Below, in pieces: positions 49,499 through 58,269 of a stretch of DNA of 64,000 nucleotides. Positions within the stretch are counted from its first letter, which is position 1. Each line of letters starts with the position of its first letter. The stretch spans positions 5,888,603 through 5,952,602 of the forward strand of contig NZ_CP059735.1 in assembly GCF_000948975.2 (NCBI RefSeq), in the 5' to 3' direction. Source of the DNA: Thalassomonas actiniarum. GTDB lineage: Bacteria; Pseudomonadota; Gammaproteobacteria; Enterobacterales; Alteromonadaceae. The notes below the pieces were generated by a model, which was not told the origin of the DNA, made no database searches, and saw only the letters and a program-made list of their open reading frames with translations. The translations under genes were made by a program, and so were the position numbers.

Positions 49499-49534
49499 TC
49501 CACTACCAGTAAATAAGCACTGCTTGGTAGTGGA
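49499..49534 (-). terminator. Terminator downstream of zapA
   Basis: Perfect 10-bp stem TCCACTACCA/TGGTAGTGGA (49499-49508 and 49525-49534), followed on the minus strand by TAATTAAAAC. It ends the zapA operon. Confidence 0.75.
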
Positions 49535-49541
49535 AATTAAA

Positions 49542-49829
49542 CTAAGCGTTGGCGGCTGCTTTTAAAGAGGCGGCCAAGGCCCCTAGCCGTTGCTGGCAAG
49601 CATCGATTTTATTGTTGGCACTTAATAACTGATGACTTAAGTTAAGGGCCGCGACCAATAAAGCACGCTCATTACTGGCCATGCCCGATTGCTGTTTGAT
49701 ATCCCTAAACATAACATCCAGGTTAGTTGCGGCCTGCTTTAAACCTTCTTCCTGATCCGCCGGGCAGGCAAACTGATGTTGCTTACCCATAATTTCAACA
49801 CAGATCCCTCTGGAGTTATCCGCCGGCAT
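49542..49829 (-). CDS. zapA: Cell division protein ZapA
   Basis: 95 residues, the normal length. The N-terminal region ICVEIMGKQHQFACPADQEE and helical C-terminus with repeated Leu/Ala heptads fit ZapA, a tetrameric protein that bundles FtsZ at the septum in the cytoplasm. It overlaps the upstream TIGR02449-like gene by one nucleotide (TAATG), so the two are translationally coupled. Confidence 0.93.
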   Translation of the reverse strand: MPADNSRGICVEIMGKQHQFACPADQEEGLKQAATNLDVMFRDIKQQSGMASNERALLVAALNLSHQLLSANNKIDACQQRLGALAASLKAAANA

Positions 49830-50059
49830 TAAGACGCCTCTTGGACACTTTGCAACTTAGCTAACAGGTTTTCCAGCGAAGTGCTGGCTTGTTTTTGTTT
49901 TTCTTCGCTTTCCATCACTTCAAGCTGCAGGCTTTCGTTTTCTTCCATCAAATCGCTTTTCTGCTGTTCAAGCTCTTTCACCTGGGCTTTTAAAACATTA
50001 TTTTTTTCGAGAATTTGTTCGATCAGTTGTTCGAGTTGGGGGAGAGTATTTTCTAACAT
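49829..50059 (-). CDS. ZapB-like coiled-coil protein (TIGR02449 type)
   Basis: 76 residues made almost wholly of heptad repeats (LPQLEQLIEQILEKNNVLKAQ and following), predicted to form one long coiled coil. In related gammaproteobacteria small coiled-coil proteins of this type sit just before zapA. It probably helps organise the division ring, but its exact role is unknown. It overlaps zapA by one base. Confidence 0.85.
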   Translation of the reverse strand: MLENTLPQLEQLIEQILEKNNVLKAQVKELEQQKSDLMEENESLQLEVMESEEKQKQASTSLENLLAKLQSVQEAS

Positions 50060-50251
50060 AAGGCGCTCTTATAAACTGTTGTTCTTCTAAAGGATAAAAT
50101 AGGGCGGCAAATTTAATCTAAATACGTTGATATTACTAGCGTTAGCACCGATTCCTCCCTTTATTTATGTAACTAATTTTATATTCAGAATAATCACTCT
50201 AATAATCGCCGGTTTTATGAACGCCCGAGGGCCCTTTGGCTAGAGTACAAG

Positions 50252-50974
50252 CTATAATGCAAACAGCTGCGGTAAGCTCAAAATAGTAAACCTGCCTGAG
50301 CGCTGGCGGGTATCTATATACACTCGGTTGGCTTTTTTAATAACCGCCTGGCAGGCATTATGGCCATGCACCGTCAGGGCAATATTTTTACTTGCTTTGG
50401 GCCTGTCATTTTGAAATTGCCTTCTATCCCATAAAAGTGCTTTCAAGTTGGCAAGCAGGTAATCATTGCTTTTTAGTTTTTGCCAGTCATCCGGCACCGC
50501 CGCATGAGTCACACCAAGCTTTTGTTTAGCAACCCCGGTTTCTACCGACAAGGCCAGCGAACAGTGTTGTTCGATCAGGGTTTTAAATACCCGGATTTCA
50601 TCCCCTGTATACTGGCCGAGCCAATCACCGCCATTAAGGCAATGCCGGTACCAGAAATGAATCGCCTCGCTATCATAGCAGTGCTCCGCCCCCTTGATAT
50701 GCACCTCACAGGCCTGAAGGAACATATGCTCATGGTTGCCCAGCACAGAAAAAAACCAGGGCTGTTCCAGCAGGCGCAAGCATAAGGCTGAATCCCGGCC
50801 GCGATCAATAAGATCTCCCATGGCGATCAAACGATCATTATCACTGAAGTTAAGCTGTTTTAATTGTTCGAGCAGCAAGTGATAACAGCCGTGAATATCA
50901 CCGACAAAATAATCCGTCCCTTGCTTGTTAAAGGGTAGTTCCCGGTAGGGAACAGCCAGATTTACTTCAGACAT
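50252..50974 (-). CDS. PPP-family metallophosphatase (PrpA-like / diadenosine tetraphosphatase-type)
   Basis: 240 residues from ATG 50974, with GGAAG 7 nt upstream; three ATGs stand in a row (50974-50980). The metal-site motifs GDIHGCYHL (about residues 26-34), GDLIDRGRDS and GNHEHM, plus a His in HGHNA, define the calcineurin-like PPP superfamily. It is cytoplasmic. It could dephosphorylate proteins or nucleotides; the short size fits PrpA/ApaH relatives. A second phosphatase of the same superfamily follows upstream on the same strand, about 350 bp away. Confidence 0.9.
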   Translation of the reverse strand: MSEVNLAVPYRELPFNKQGTDYFVGDIHGCYHLLLEQLKQLNFSDNDRLIAMGDLIDRGRDSALCLRLLEQPWFFSVLGNHEHMFLQACEVHIKGAEHCYDSEAIHFWYRHCLNGGDWLGQYTGDEIRVFKTLIEQHCSLALSVETGVAKQKLGVTHAAVPDDWQKLKSNDYLLANLKALLWDRRQFQNDRPKASKNIALTVHGHNACQAVIKKANRVYIDTRQRSGRFTILSLPQLFAL

Positions 50975-51322
50975 CATCATACTTCCAAACTATTACTTGT
51001 CAGCCAAAGATAAACAAGCAGGGCTTATAAGCCGGACTAAGGTGATACTGTCCGACTAATGCTGATAGATATAGTAAATTATGGCAGGAGGATTAACACC
51101 TTTAAATATTCATTGCCAGCTTCACCGGCATTATTCTATGCCTAAGACGCCATTTGAAAACTTTCTAGGTAACCTTTCTCTACATTCCATTATTAAGCCC
51201 TTCATTTCATTTGATTTTGCCATTAAAGGCGTAGAAGAAAATAAAGGTACCGCCTTAACCAAGGCTTATTTCCCGCTTTTAGGATAAGAGATTAAGCGGG
51301 TATTTTCAGGTACTCAAATAGC
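50975..51322. other. Intergenic region between the two phosphatase genes
   Basis: About 350 bp. A 68-codon plus-strand frame (51081-51287) has no recognisable features or start support and is left out. A CCCGCTT/AAGCGGG hairpin (about 51271-51300) is a probable terminator of the secreted phosphatase gene. Confidence 0.5.
51271..51300 (-). terminator. Hairpin downstream of the secreted phosphatase gene
   Basis: Inverted repeat CCCGCTT...AAGCGGG about 22 bp after the minus-strand gene stop; T-run weak. Confidence 0.5.
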
Positions 51323-52423
51323 TTACAAAGCTACCTTTTCACCGGCTAAAGTCCCGCGCCATTTTTGCTTGCCGTCAATCAGCAAAATTTCGCCATAGCG
51401 GCCCTTTTTAATGCTGGAGTCTATAGCAATCACCCGGCCCTGATAGCGGGTTTCAACCTGTTTTTGGGAAGTATGACCGACCACCAGGTGTTTAATAGCA
51501 AAATGTTTTAACAATAAATCAATTTCTTCGCTGCTGGCACCATTATCCTCGCCCTTAAAATATCCCCGATACCAGATAGGGCCTTTGCCGCCATGTAATT
51601 CCTTACTCCAGCCCTGGCGCGGCTGTGCCAACTCGCTTTTCACCAGGTTTTGTTTAAATACCCGGTTAATATCCTCCAGACTTCTGGCTTCTTTCGCCAG
51701 CTCGGGATGGAAACCGCCGTGGGCAAATAACATGTCGTTGACTTTCACCAACACAGATTTACTGCGCAACCAGCTGCCCAGGACAGTATCTTGCGCAAAT
51801 AACTGCTCAAACGGGGTATCGAATAGTTTGGCCGTCTCCACATATTTAGGATGCAGGTAGCGCAAATCACCGTTTAACACCATCACCTCATGATTGCCTA
51901 ACAATAAGTGCACCTTGCCGCCGGCACGCTCTGCCTGGTTTTCCAGATGATATAAAAACCATAATAACTCGGTGACCTTGTCGCCGCGGTCGAAAACATC
52001 ACCGGTGATAACAAAATGCCCGTTACCAAAAGCCCAGTCGCCATTGCCATCAATGATCTTGTTATTAGTTAACAATTTGATCACCAAATCATACTGGCCG
52101 TGAAAGTCACTGATAGCAGCAACTTTAAAATCCCCCTGATAGCTGACGGCATCACCGGGCACCGCTAAACTTTCTACCACGGCCGCCGTGCTGCGATCAC
52201 AGTAATAAAACTGCTGGGGTAACTGTTCCAAGCTGACATGCCTGGATCTCAGCTTACTTTGGCAAAACCATTGTGCGTTTAACTTATTCCCTTCGATGGA
52301 GATATAAGGGCCATCATCAACTAAAGGCAATGTTTCTCCGGCATCAGCCTGGACGGTAAAAGCGAGCGCTAAGCCGCTTAGCCATAGCTTTGCGGCTAAT
52401 TTCGGCATAAATGAAAACATCAT
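51323..52423 (-). CDS. Secreted Shewanella-like PPP phosphatase
   Basis: 366 residues with a signal peptide (PKLAAKLWLSGLALAFTVQADA). Motifs FHGQYD (residues about 107-112), GDVFDRGDKV, GNHEVMVLNGDLR, FAHGGFHPE and GHTSQ define the catalytic two-metal centre of the PPP superfamily. The sequence resembles periplasmic Shewanella-like protein phosphatases. Its natural substrate is unknown; phosphotyrosine or phosphoprotein hydrolysis in the periplasm is a family-based inference. It is upstream of, and same strand as, the cytoplasmic phosphatase. Confidence 0.9.
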   Translation of the reverse strand: MMFSFMPKLAAKLWLSGLALAFTVQADAGETLPLVDDGPYISIEGNKLNAQWFCQSKLRSRHVSLEQLPQQFYYCDRSTAAVVESLAVPGDAVSYQGDFKVAAISDFHGQYDLVIKLLTNNKIIDGNGDWAFGNGHFVITGDVFDRGDKVTELLWFLYHLENQAERAGGKVHLLLGNHEVMVLNGDLRYLHPKYVETAKLFDTPFEQLFAQDTVLGSWLRSKSVLVKVNDMLFAHGGFHPELAKEARSLEDINRVFKQNLVKSELAQPRQGWSKELHGGKGPIWYRGYFKGEDNGASSEEIDLLLKHFAIKHLVVGHTSQKQVETRYQGRVIAIDSSIKKGRYGEILLIDGKQKWRGTLAGEKVAL

Positions 52424-52538
52424 TGTTTATATCCGGTTATAAAAAGTAAAGCCCACTTATCAGCGAGTATAAAAGCGGCGGTATGCCAGCCCTAGAGGAG
52501 CAACATATCGCCGTAATAAAAAACCTGGCTTACAAAGG

Positions 52539-55500
52539 TTAGAATTTAACTTCACTGCCCAGGTAAAGGAAACGACCGACACCACCGCCATAGCTGCTGC
52601 CGAAGTTACCTACGCCGGTTTCCCCCACGGCACCACCGCGGGCGACAAACGGTCCCTTGTCATCAAATACATTGTTTACGCCGGCAAAAACACGAACCTC
52701 ACTCTCTTGCCACTGTGTGGTATAAGAAGCGGAGAAGTTATGTTTGATATAAGAGCCGTAATACAGGTAATTAGGTGTTTCCGGGTCAAGAATACATGAA
52801 TCCAGCCCTGCAGCACAGTTTTCATCGTTTGCCGCAAACATTGCTTGATGCTCCTCCACCCGTTCATGGCTGTCGACAATAGCACTTTTATACTTAGTGC
52901 TCCAGCTGATGCGCCAGTTATCATTACTCCAGGTCACAGAAGCAGAAGCACTGTCGTCAAAAATACCCGACTCAAGTTCACCTTTGTAATTCAGGGTTTC
53001 TTCGCCATCGTTACCCAGGTAAGTTTTGGTATATTCGATCACATGGGTCATATCGGCTTTAAATTTCAGGGCACCTAAATCCCCCAAATCATATTGATAC
53101 GCCAGGGCAATATCATAACCCCGGGTGGATAGTTCACCGACGTTATATAAGCGCTGCATCACTTCAACAATTTGCCCGTCGCTGTCGCGGGTAATTTGAT
53201 TACAGAACTCATTCGACTCGCCCCATTCCCTTGAAGAGTTATAACACTGATTGATAATTTCATTGTTATCAATTTCTTCAATCGCACCATCAACGGTAAT
53301 GTCATAATAATCAACCGCCAACTGCAGGTTTTCGATAAAACCGGGCGCCATACTAATACCAAAGGTATAGGTATCACCGGTTTCTTCTTTTAACTGATCA
53401 TTACCGGCATTGGGAGAATAACCGCTGTTTTCATCGGCCAAAGCAAAATTCGGATCTTCGCTGATCAGGGCGGCAATGCTGGCCTCTTTACGGCAGTTGT
53501 CGTGACCGGCACCGGTAGAGTTGGCGGTTACCCCTTCACAAATATCAACATAGTCATCATAATCGCCGCGTGCCGGGGACAAGACTTCGGTAATATTCGG
53601 GGCGCGTTGTGCGCGGGCATAGTTGGCACGCAACATATAACCTTCTATCGGCTGCCAGGTTAATCCGAGTTTATAACTCGACATCAGGTCGATATTTTCA
53701 TGGCTGTAATCCGCCAGACGCAGAGAAGTTTCCGCCGTTAACGACTTAGCCAGCGGCGCATCCGCCAGCAGCGGGAAGGCCGCCTCGACAAACACTTCTT
53801 TAACATCAATTTCCCCTGAGAATGCCGGCACGATATTAAAGGTAATACCGCCATATTGCTGATCATAGCTGGTAGCGATTTTTTGTTTATCTTTACGATA
53901 TTCGGCGCCGATAACCACAGGTACAGGACCGGCCGGCAGGGCAAATAAGTCTCCGGCGATATAACCGATAAAACTCAGCTGTTCGATTTCTTTGCTGATG
54001 GTGGGGTTGGCGCGGATCCAGTCCGCCGCCTCTTCTGTGATCGAGCCTTCGCCAAACAGGTTCACCGGCACACAACCCGCCGCCCTGGCATCAGCATCGG
54101 CGCATTGTATCGTAACCCCGTCTTCACCATATTCGGCATCTAATGCCTGTTTCAGGTTTAATACGTTAATTTCATTCAGGCGTTTTTGCTCTTGCTGGAA
54201 ATTACCGTACCCCACGGACACATCCCAGTCCCAGTCGCCGTCAAATAAAGTGCCCTGCAAGCCTGCCCAGGTGCGGATGGTTTCACGCTCGTTGTCTGTG
54301 GTGACATTGCCCACTTCATACATGCGGCGATCCCATTTAATATCCGAGTCGGTCGCCGCCAAAATTTCTTCCGGGATATAAGGATTGGTTAACGGGATTT
54401 TGCTGCTTTTCACCCGTGAGGTTTCGCCGGTGACCGGATCTATCACCAGCACTAACGAGCCTTCGTATTCATCTTCCGGGGCTTTAACATTGACCGACTG
54501 ATTATTGCTGTACTGGATTTGAAAAAAGCTGGTGATGTCGTCGGTTAAATCATAATTCACCTTAAAAGCTGTGGACAAGGTATCTTCCGGTGTCCTGAGT
54601 TTATCCCACTGGCGATAATTGACCCCGTCACGTTCTTCATTCCACTCACTTTGCAGACCATCGCTGTTATACCAAAAACCTCCTATACCGCCGCTGCCTT
54701 CAACAAAAACACCGCCGGGCAAACCGTCGGAGCGGGCACGCCAGTCATCTTGGCTGATATCGCGCACGCACTGATCTCCGTCTATGGTGCCGTTGGTATT
54801 ACACATACGGTCTTCGTCATAATCAAAGTCGGTTTCTATCGCTGCCCTGTCCCTTTCATTCCAGGCAATTTCCCCCTGTTTGTCATACGTGGTGCTGAAA
54901 TAAAAATAGCCCCGGCCCTCATTAAAATCAGTGCCGTAGTTTAAATCCAGGGTTAACTCTTCACCGCCGCCTTCCGGGGTTTCACCGCTGCGTACTTTAA
55001 ATTCCAAGCCTTCCTTGTCTTGCTGGGTAATAATGTTGACCACACCGGCAATGGCATCAGAGCCATAAGTTGCCGAAGCCCCGCCGGTGATCACTTCCAC
55101 CTTTTCCACCATGCCCGCCGGTATGGTACTTAAACTGACATAGTTGCCGTTGTAGGAATTGGACACCACACGCCGGCCGTCAATCAGGGTTAAGGTACGA
55201 TCTGAGCCTAAGTTACGCAGGTTGACGGTAGAGATACCGGTACCTGTGATACTCGACTGGGTATTGGTATTGCTTAAGCTTTGTGACAGTGCGGGAATTT
55301 CTTCCACCAAAATCGTCGAAAGCGAACCGATACCGGCATCTTCAATCGCTTCTCTGCTGATGGTGACCAAAGGGGTGGCGACACTGAAGCTGTCGCGGCG
55401 CAAGCGGGAGCCGGTAATGGTAATTTTTTCTACTTTATCGTCTTCGAGCTTATTTTCCACTATCGGCTGTTGATTTATTGCCGTGCGACTTACCTCTTGT

Positions 55501-55595
55501 TCAACCCGCTGTTCGTTATCGGCAAAAGCCAACACCTGTAAACTCATTAAAGAGCTGCCCGCCAGGATAGCCAAAGTGATCAAATTTTTATTCAT
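52539..55595 (-). CDS. TonB-dependent receptor, large (1,018 residues)
   Basis: Signal peptide MNKNLITLAILAGSSLMSLQVLA, then a TonB-box-like region (KITITGSRL, about 57-65), a plug (VEKVEVITGGASATYGSDAIAGVVNIITQ) and a long barrel ending in F (YLGSEVKF). It resembles the 'Oar'-like or peptide/sugar receptors with large extracellular loops, containing conserved Cys pairs. The substrate is unknown. It is divergent from the CadC/TolB-like regulator across about 420 bp, so that protein is the likely controller. It belongs to the energy-dependent outer-membrane uptake class. Confidence 0.93.
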   Translation of the reverse strand: MNKNLITLAILAGSSLMSLQVLAFADNEQRVEQEVSRTAINQQPIVENKLEDDKVEKITITGSRLRRDSFSVATPLVTISREAIEDAGIGSLSTILVEEIPALSQSLSNTNTQSSITGTGISTVNLRNLGSDRTLTLIDGRRVVSNSYNGNYVSLSTIPAGMVEKVEVITGGASATYGSDAIAGVVNIITQQDKEGLEFKVRSGETPEGGGEELTLDLNYGTDFNEGRGYFYFSTTYDKQGEIAWNERDRAAIETDFDYDEDRMCNTNGTIDGDQCVRDISQDDWRARSDGLPGGVFVEGSGGIGGFWYNSDGLQSEWNEERDGVNYRQWDKLRTPEDTLSTAFKVNYDLTDDITSFFQIQYSNNQSVNVKAPEDEYEGSLVLVIDPVTGETSRVKSSKIPLTNPYIPEEILAATDSDIKWDRRMYEVGNVTTDNERETIRTWAGLQGTLFDGDWDWDVSVGYGNFQQEQKRLNEINVLNLKQALDAEYGEDGVTIQCADADARAAGCVPVNLFGEGSITEEAADWIRANPTISKEIEQLSFIGYIAGDLFALPAGPVPVVIGAEYRKDKQKIATSYDQQYGGITFNIVPAFSGEIDVKEVFVEAAFPLLADAPLAKSLTAETSLRLADYSHENIDLMSSYKLGLTWQPIEGYMLRANYARAQRAPNITEVLSPARGDYDDYVDICEGVTANSTGAGHDNCRKEASIAALISEDPNFALADENSGYSPNAGNDQLKEETGDTYTFGISMAPGFIENLQLAVDYYDITVDGAIEEIDNNEIINQCYNSSREWGESNEFCNQITRDSDGQIVEVMQRLYNVGELSTRGYDIALAYQYDLGDLGALKFKADMTHVIEYTKTYLGNDGEETLNYKGELESGIFDDSASASVTWSNDNWRISWSTKYKSAIVDSHERVEEHQAMFAANDENCAAGLDSCILDPETPNYLYYGSYIKHNFSASYTTQWQESEVRVFAGVNNVFDDKGPFVARGGAVGETGVGNFGSSYGGGVGRFLYLGSEVKF

Positions 55596-56015
55596 GTTAT
55601 CTCCCTAAAATCATGTTGCTATTCCTCGCAAGCATTACAGCAAAAATTTGCCTGAGTGATTGCCTGGAACAAAGAGGCTAGTGTTATTTTGTTTGCTAAA
55701 GTTTGTTTTAATTTTTCCCCTTAGTGTTATCTTTTATGAAATGGGGCAGATAACTACAATCTCTGGCAAATCTATTCTATATCTATTTAATCTCTTTTTT
55801 AGTTTTCAGCATAAATAACAACAAGTTGAAGACGAGTAAAATAAAGTTTCATTAGCCGCAGCCAATTAAATAAAACCGGCTTTTAAGCAAATATTCCACC
55901 TGAAAACTCCGGCTCCTGGCGATAGAAAGATTAACAAAACCGGCAATAAGCTTTAATATGCAGGCATCAATGGATATTACCCAGTGCACGCATTCACTAA
56001 GGCTCAAAAATACAT
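55596..56015. other. Divergent region between TonB receptor and CadC/TolB-like regulator
   Basis: About 420 bp, very AT-rich. It must contain promoters of both genes. I see no definite hexamers or operator, although several near-palindromic A/T runs exist. Confidence 0.5.
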
Positions 56016-58151
56016 ATGAAGGTCAATCAAGCTTTTTCTATTGGCTGTTGCCATGTACTGCCGCTTGAGTCTGCCATTAAAATTGCCGAACAGGATAAAC
56101 AATCGCTGCAACCTAAATTCATTGAAGTCTTATATTATCTCGCCCGGGAATATCCCAGGGTGATCCCCCGGGAAGAATTGATCAACCAGGTTTGGGGCGG
56201 CAATGAATATGTCGGCGAAAAAGGCCTGACCAACGCTATCTGGCATTTAAGACAAAAACTTAATGCCGTGATTGAAGACGGCGAAGTGATCGAAACCATA
56301 CGTAAGGTCGGCTACAGATTATTAATCCAGCCCCAATGGAATAAGCAAACCCCAGAAATAGCCGAAACAAGTTTTTCTCCGGCAACAGCTACGGCTGCAA
56401 GCCCAACTCAAAAAACCAAGCGCCCCCAGGCAGCAATACTGTTATTACTGTGTTTACTCCTGGTTTTAGCTGGGAATTATTTTTTCAATCAAGCCAAACC
56501 GCTGCCCCAGACCAAAATCACCCAGATAACCAAAGACCCGGGCACAGAATTATTTCCGGCCCCTTCGCCCGATGGCCGTTATATCGCCTATCAATGGCGC
56601 ACGCAAACCGGTGCCAGCAACCTTTACCTGAAAGATTTACAGCACCCCAAGGTTGCCGCAAAACAATTAACCTTTGACAGCGCCAGTGAAGGGCATTCTG
56701 TGTGGAGCCATTCCGGCAACTCCTTATATTTTGCCCGCTATCACAGCAAACAGAATAGCTGCGACATAGTCGAACTCAATATTGCCTTAAACCAGGAAAC
56801 CAACCTGACGGCTTGCCCGGCAACCGGCGGCTACTATTACATAGATATTTCCCCCGACGATAAAACCCTGGCTTTTCGCGGCTCCGAGCCGGGGGAAGAA
56901 TATAGCGGCATCTATTTTTTCGACCTGGAAAACCGCGGGCAAAAACCAAGACGCTTTTCCTGCCTGACAAATTGCGGTTATAAAGACAGGGATTTTGCTT
57001 TTTCCCCCGACGGCCAGAGTGTAGCCGTAACCCGGCGCGTTAACCGTTTTAATGAAAACCTTTATCTCATTGATTTAGCCACTAAGGCTGAAAAACCTTT
57101 AACCGCGGGAGAAGAAGATATTGTCGGCCTCAGCTGGCACCCGCAAGGACAATACCTGGTTTATGCCACCCAAAGGGCAGATATTCGCCGGGGGTTTATT
57201 TTAAATGTTAACAGCTTAACCAAGCAGGATATCGGCATCGAAGGCTTTAGCTATCCGGCATTTGCCAAACGCAGCGGCGCGCTTTTTTATCACCAGCGCA
57301 AAGAAAATTATCAACTCGCCAGTTTTGCCTTAAATACGGAGGTTGCCACCAGCCCGTTTCCCCTGCTGCAGTCGGAATTCAGCTACCTGTATCCCGACTA
57401 CTCAAGCCAGGCAAGACAGATTGTTTATGTCTCCAATGAGTCCGGTTTTTATGAGCTATGGCTTGCCGATGCCAATGGCCAGAACCGTCAGCAGCTAACC
57501 CAGTTTAAACGCACCATACGTTATCCGGCCTGGTCGCATCAGGGGGATAAAATTGCCTTTTTAGCGCCAACCCCGGATGAGCAAAAGGAAAGCCTCTATA
57601 TACTCGATGTCGCGACCCATAAAATTACCGCCATCAAAGCGCCTTTTACCACTTATAACCGCCCCGGCTGGAGCCCGGATGGCAGCGCCATTATTTCATC
57701 TGTGCCCCATGACGACGGTAAAGATCTTTTCCGGTTTGCCATCGACAGCAGCAGTTATCAGCAACTCACTGATGATGATGCCAGATATGGCGTCATGATC
57801 TCCGAAAATGAACTCTTATATACCAGCCTAAGTAAAGGTTTGTGGTATCGAAATTTCGCCGACGACAACAGTGCGCAAATAAAAATTTCGGGAAATATTT
57901 TTAATGGCCTTTATAGCTGGCATTACTTTCAGGGGGGCATTTATTTCAAACAAAGTTTAGCCAAAGCTCAGCAATTGATGCGCTATGACTTTGCCAGGGA
58001 GAAGCTAACCCCCCTTATTCGCCTACCGAGAAAAACCTTTCAAGGGGGCGGCTCCTTAACCATGCTGCCTTTAGAAAACAAGCTGTTGTTCAGCTCCAGC
58101 CGCTCTCCACAAGCAGATATCAAGCAACTGGCACACCCGCTGTTTAACTGA
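56016..58151 (+). CDS. CadC/ToxR-type membrane regulator with TolB-like propeller
   Basis: 711 residues. An N-terminal OmpR-type winged helix (about 1-110: PREELINQVWGG, LTNAIWHLRQKL, IRKVGYRLL) is followed by a linker, one TM helix (about 145-163, ILLLLCLLLVLAGNYFF), then a periplasmic WD40/TolB-like beta-propeller with repeated SPDG, WSHSG and WSPDG units. Such proteins bind DNA directly from the membrane and sense periplasmic signals. It is divergent from the TonB receptor, which is its probable target. Ligand is unknown. Confidence 0.92.
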   Translation: MKVNQAFSIGCCHVLPLESAIKIAEQDKQSLQPKFIEVLYYLAREYPRVIPREELINQVWGGNEYVGEKGLTNAIWHLRQKLNAVIEDGEVIETIRKVGYRLLIQPQWNKQTPEIAETSFSPATATAASPTQKTKRPQAAILLLLCLLLVLAGNYFFNQAKPLPQTKITQITKDPGTELFPAPSPDGRYIAYQWRTQTGASNLYLKDLQHPKVAAKQLTFDSASEGHSVWSHSGNSLYFARYHSKQNSCDIVELNIALNQETNLTACPATGGYYYIDISPDDKTLAFRGSEPGEEYSGIYFFDLENRGQKPRRFSCLTNCGYKDRDFAFSPDGQSVAVTRRVNRFNENLYLIDLATKAEKPLTAGEEDIVGLSWHPQGQYLVYATQRADIRRGFILNVNSLTKQDIGIEGFSYPAFAKRSGALFYHQRKENYQLASFALNTEVATSPFPLLQSEFSYLYPDYSSQARQIVYVSNESGFYELWLADANGQNRQQLTQFKRTIRYPAWSHQGDKIAFLAPTPDEQKESLYILDVATHKITAIKAPFTTYNRPGWSPDGSAIISSVPHDDGKDLFRFAIDSSSYQQLTDDDARYGVMISENELLYTSLSKGLWYRNFADDNSAQIKISGNIFNGLYSWHYFQGGIYFKQSLAKAQQLMRYDFAREKLTPLIRLPRKTFQGGGSLTMLPLENKLLFSSSRSPQADIKQLAHPLFN

Positions 58152-58269
58152 CTTGAGACCGAAACTCAGCTGTCAGTCAAAGATAATCGAAACAGAGAAA
58201 GATTTCTTAACCCTGATTTAACGCCCCTAAGCGTAAACTTTAGCCTTACTTTAATACGTGAGGTTATTC

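Noticed and set aside
49321-49500. Candidate 6S RNA (ssrS) downstream of zapA
   Set aside because: 6S RNA often follows zapA in gammaproteobacteria, but this region is AT-rich and short and lacks the expected G/C-rich paired ends and central bubble pattern.
51081-51287. 68-codon plus-strand frame between the phosphatase genes
   Set aside because: No clear ribosome site or family signal, and the sequence looks like chance coding in an intergenic region.
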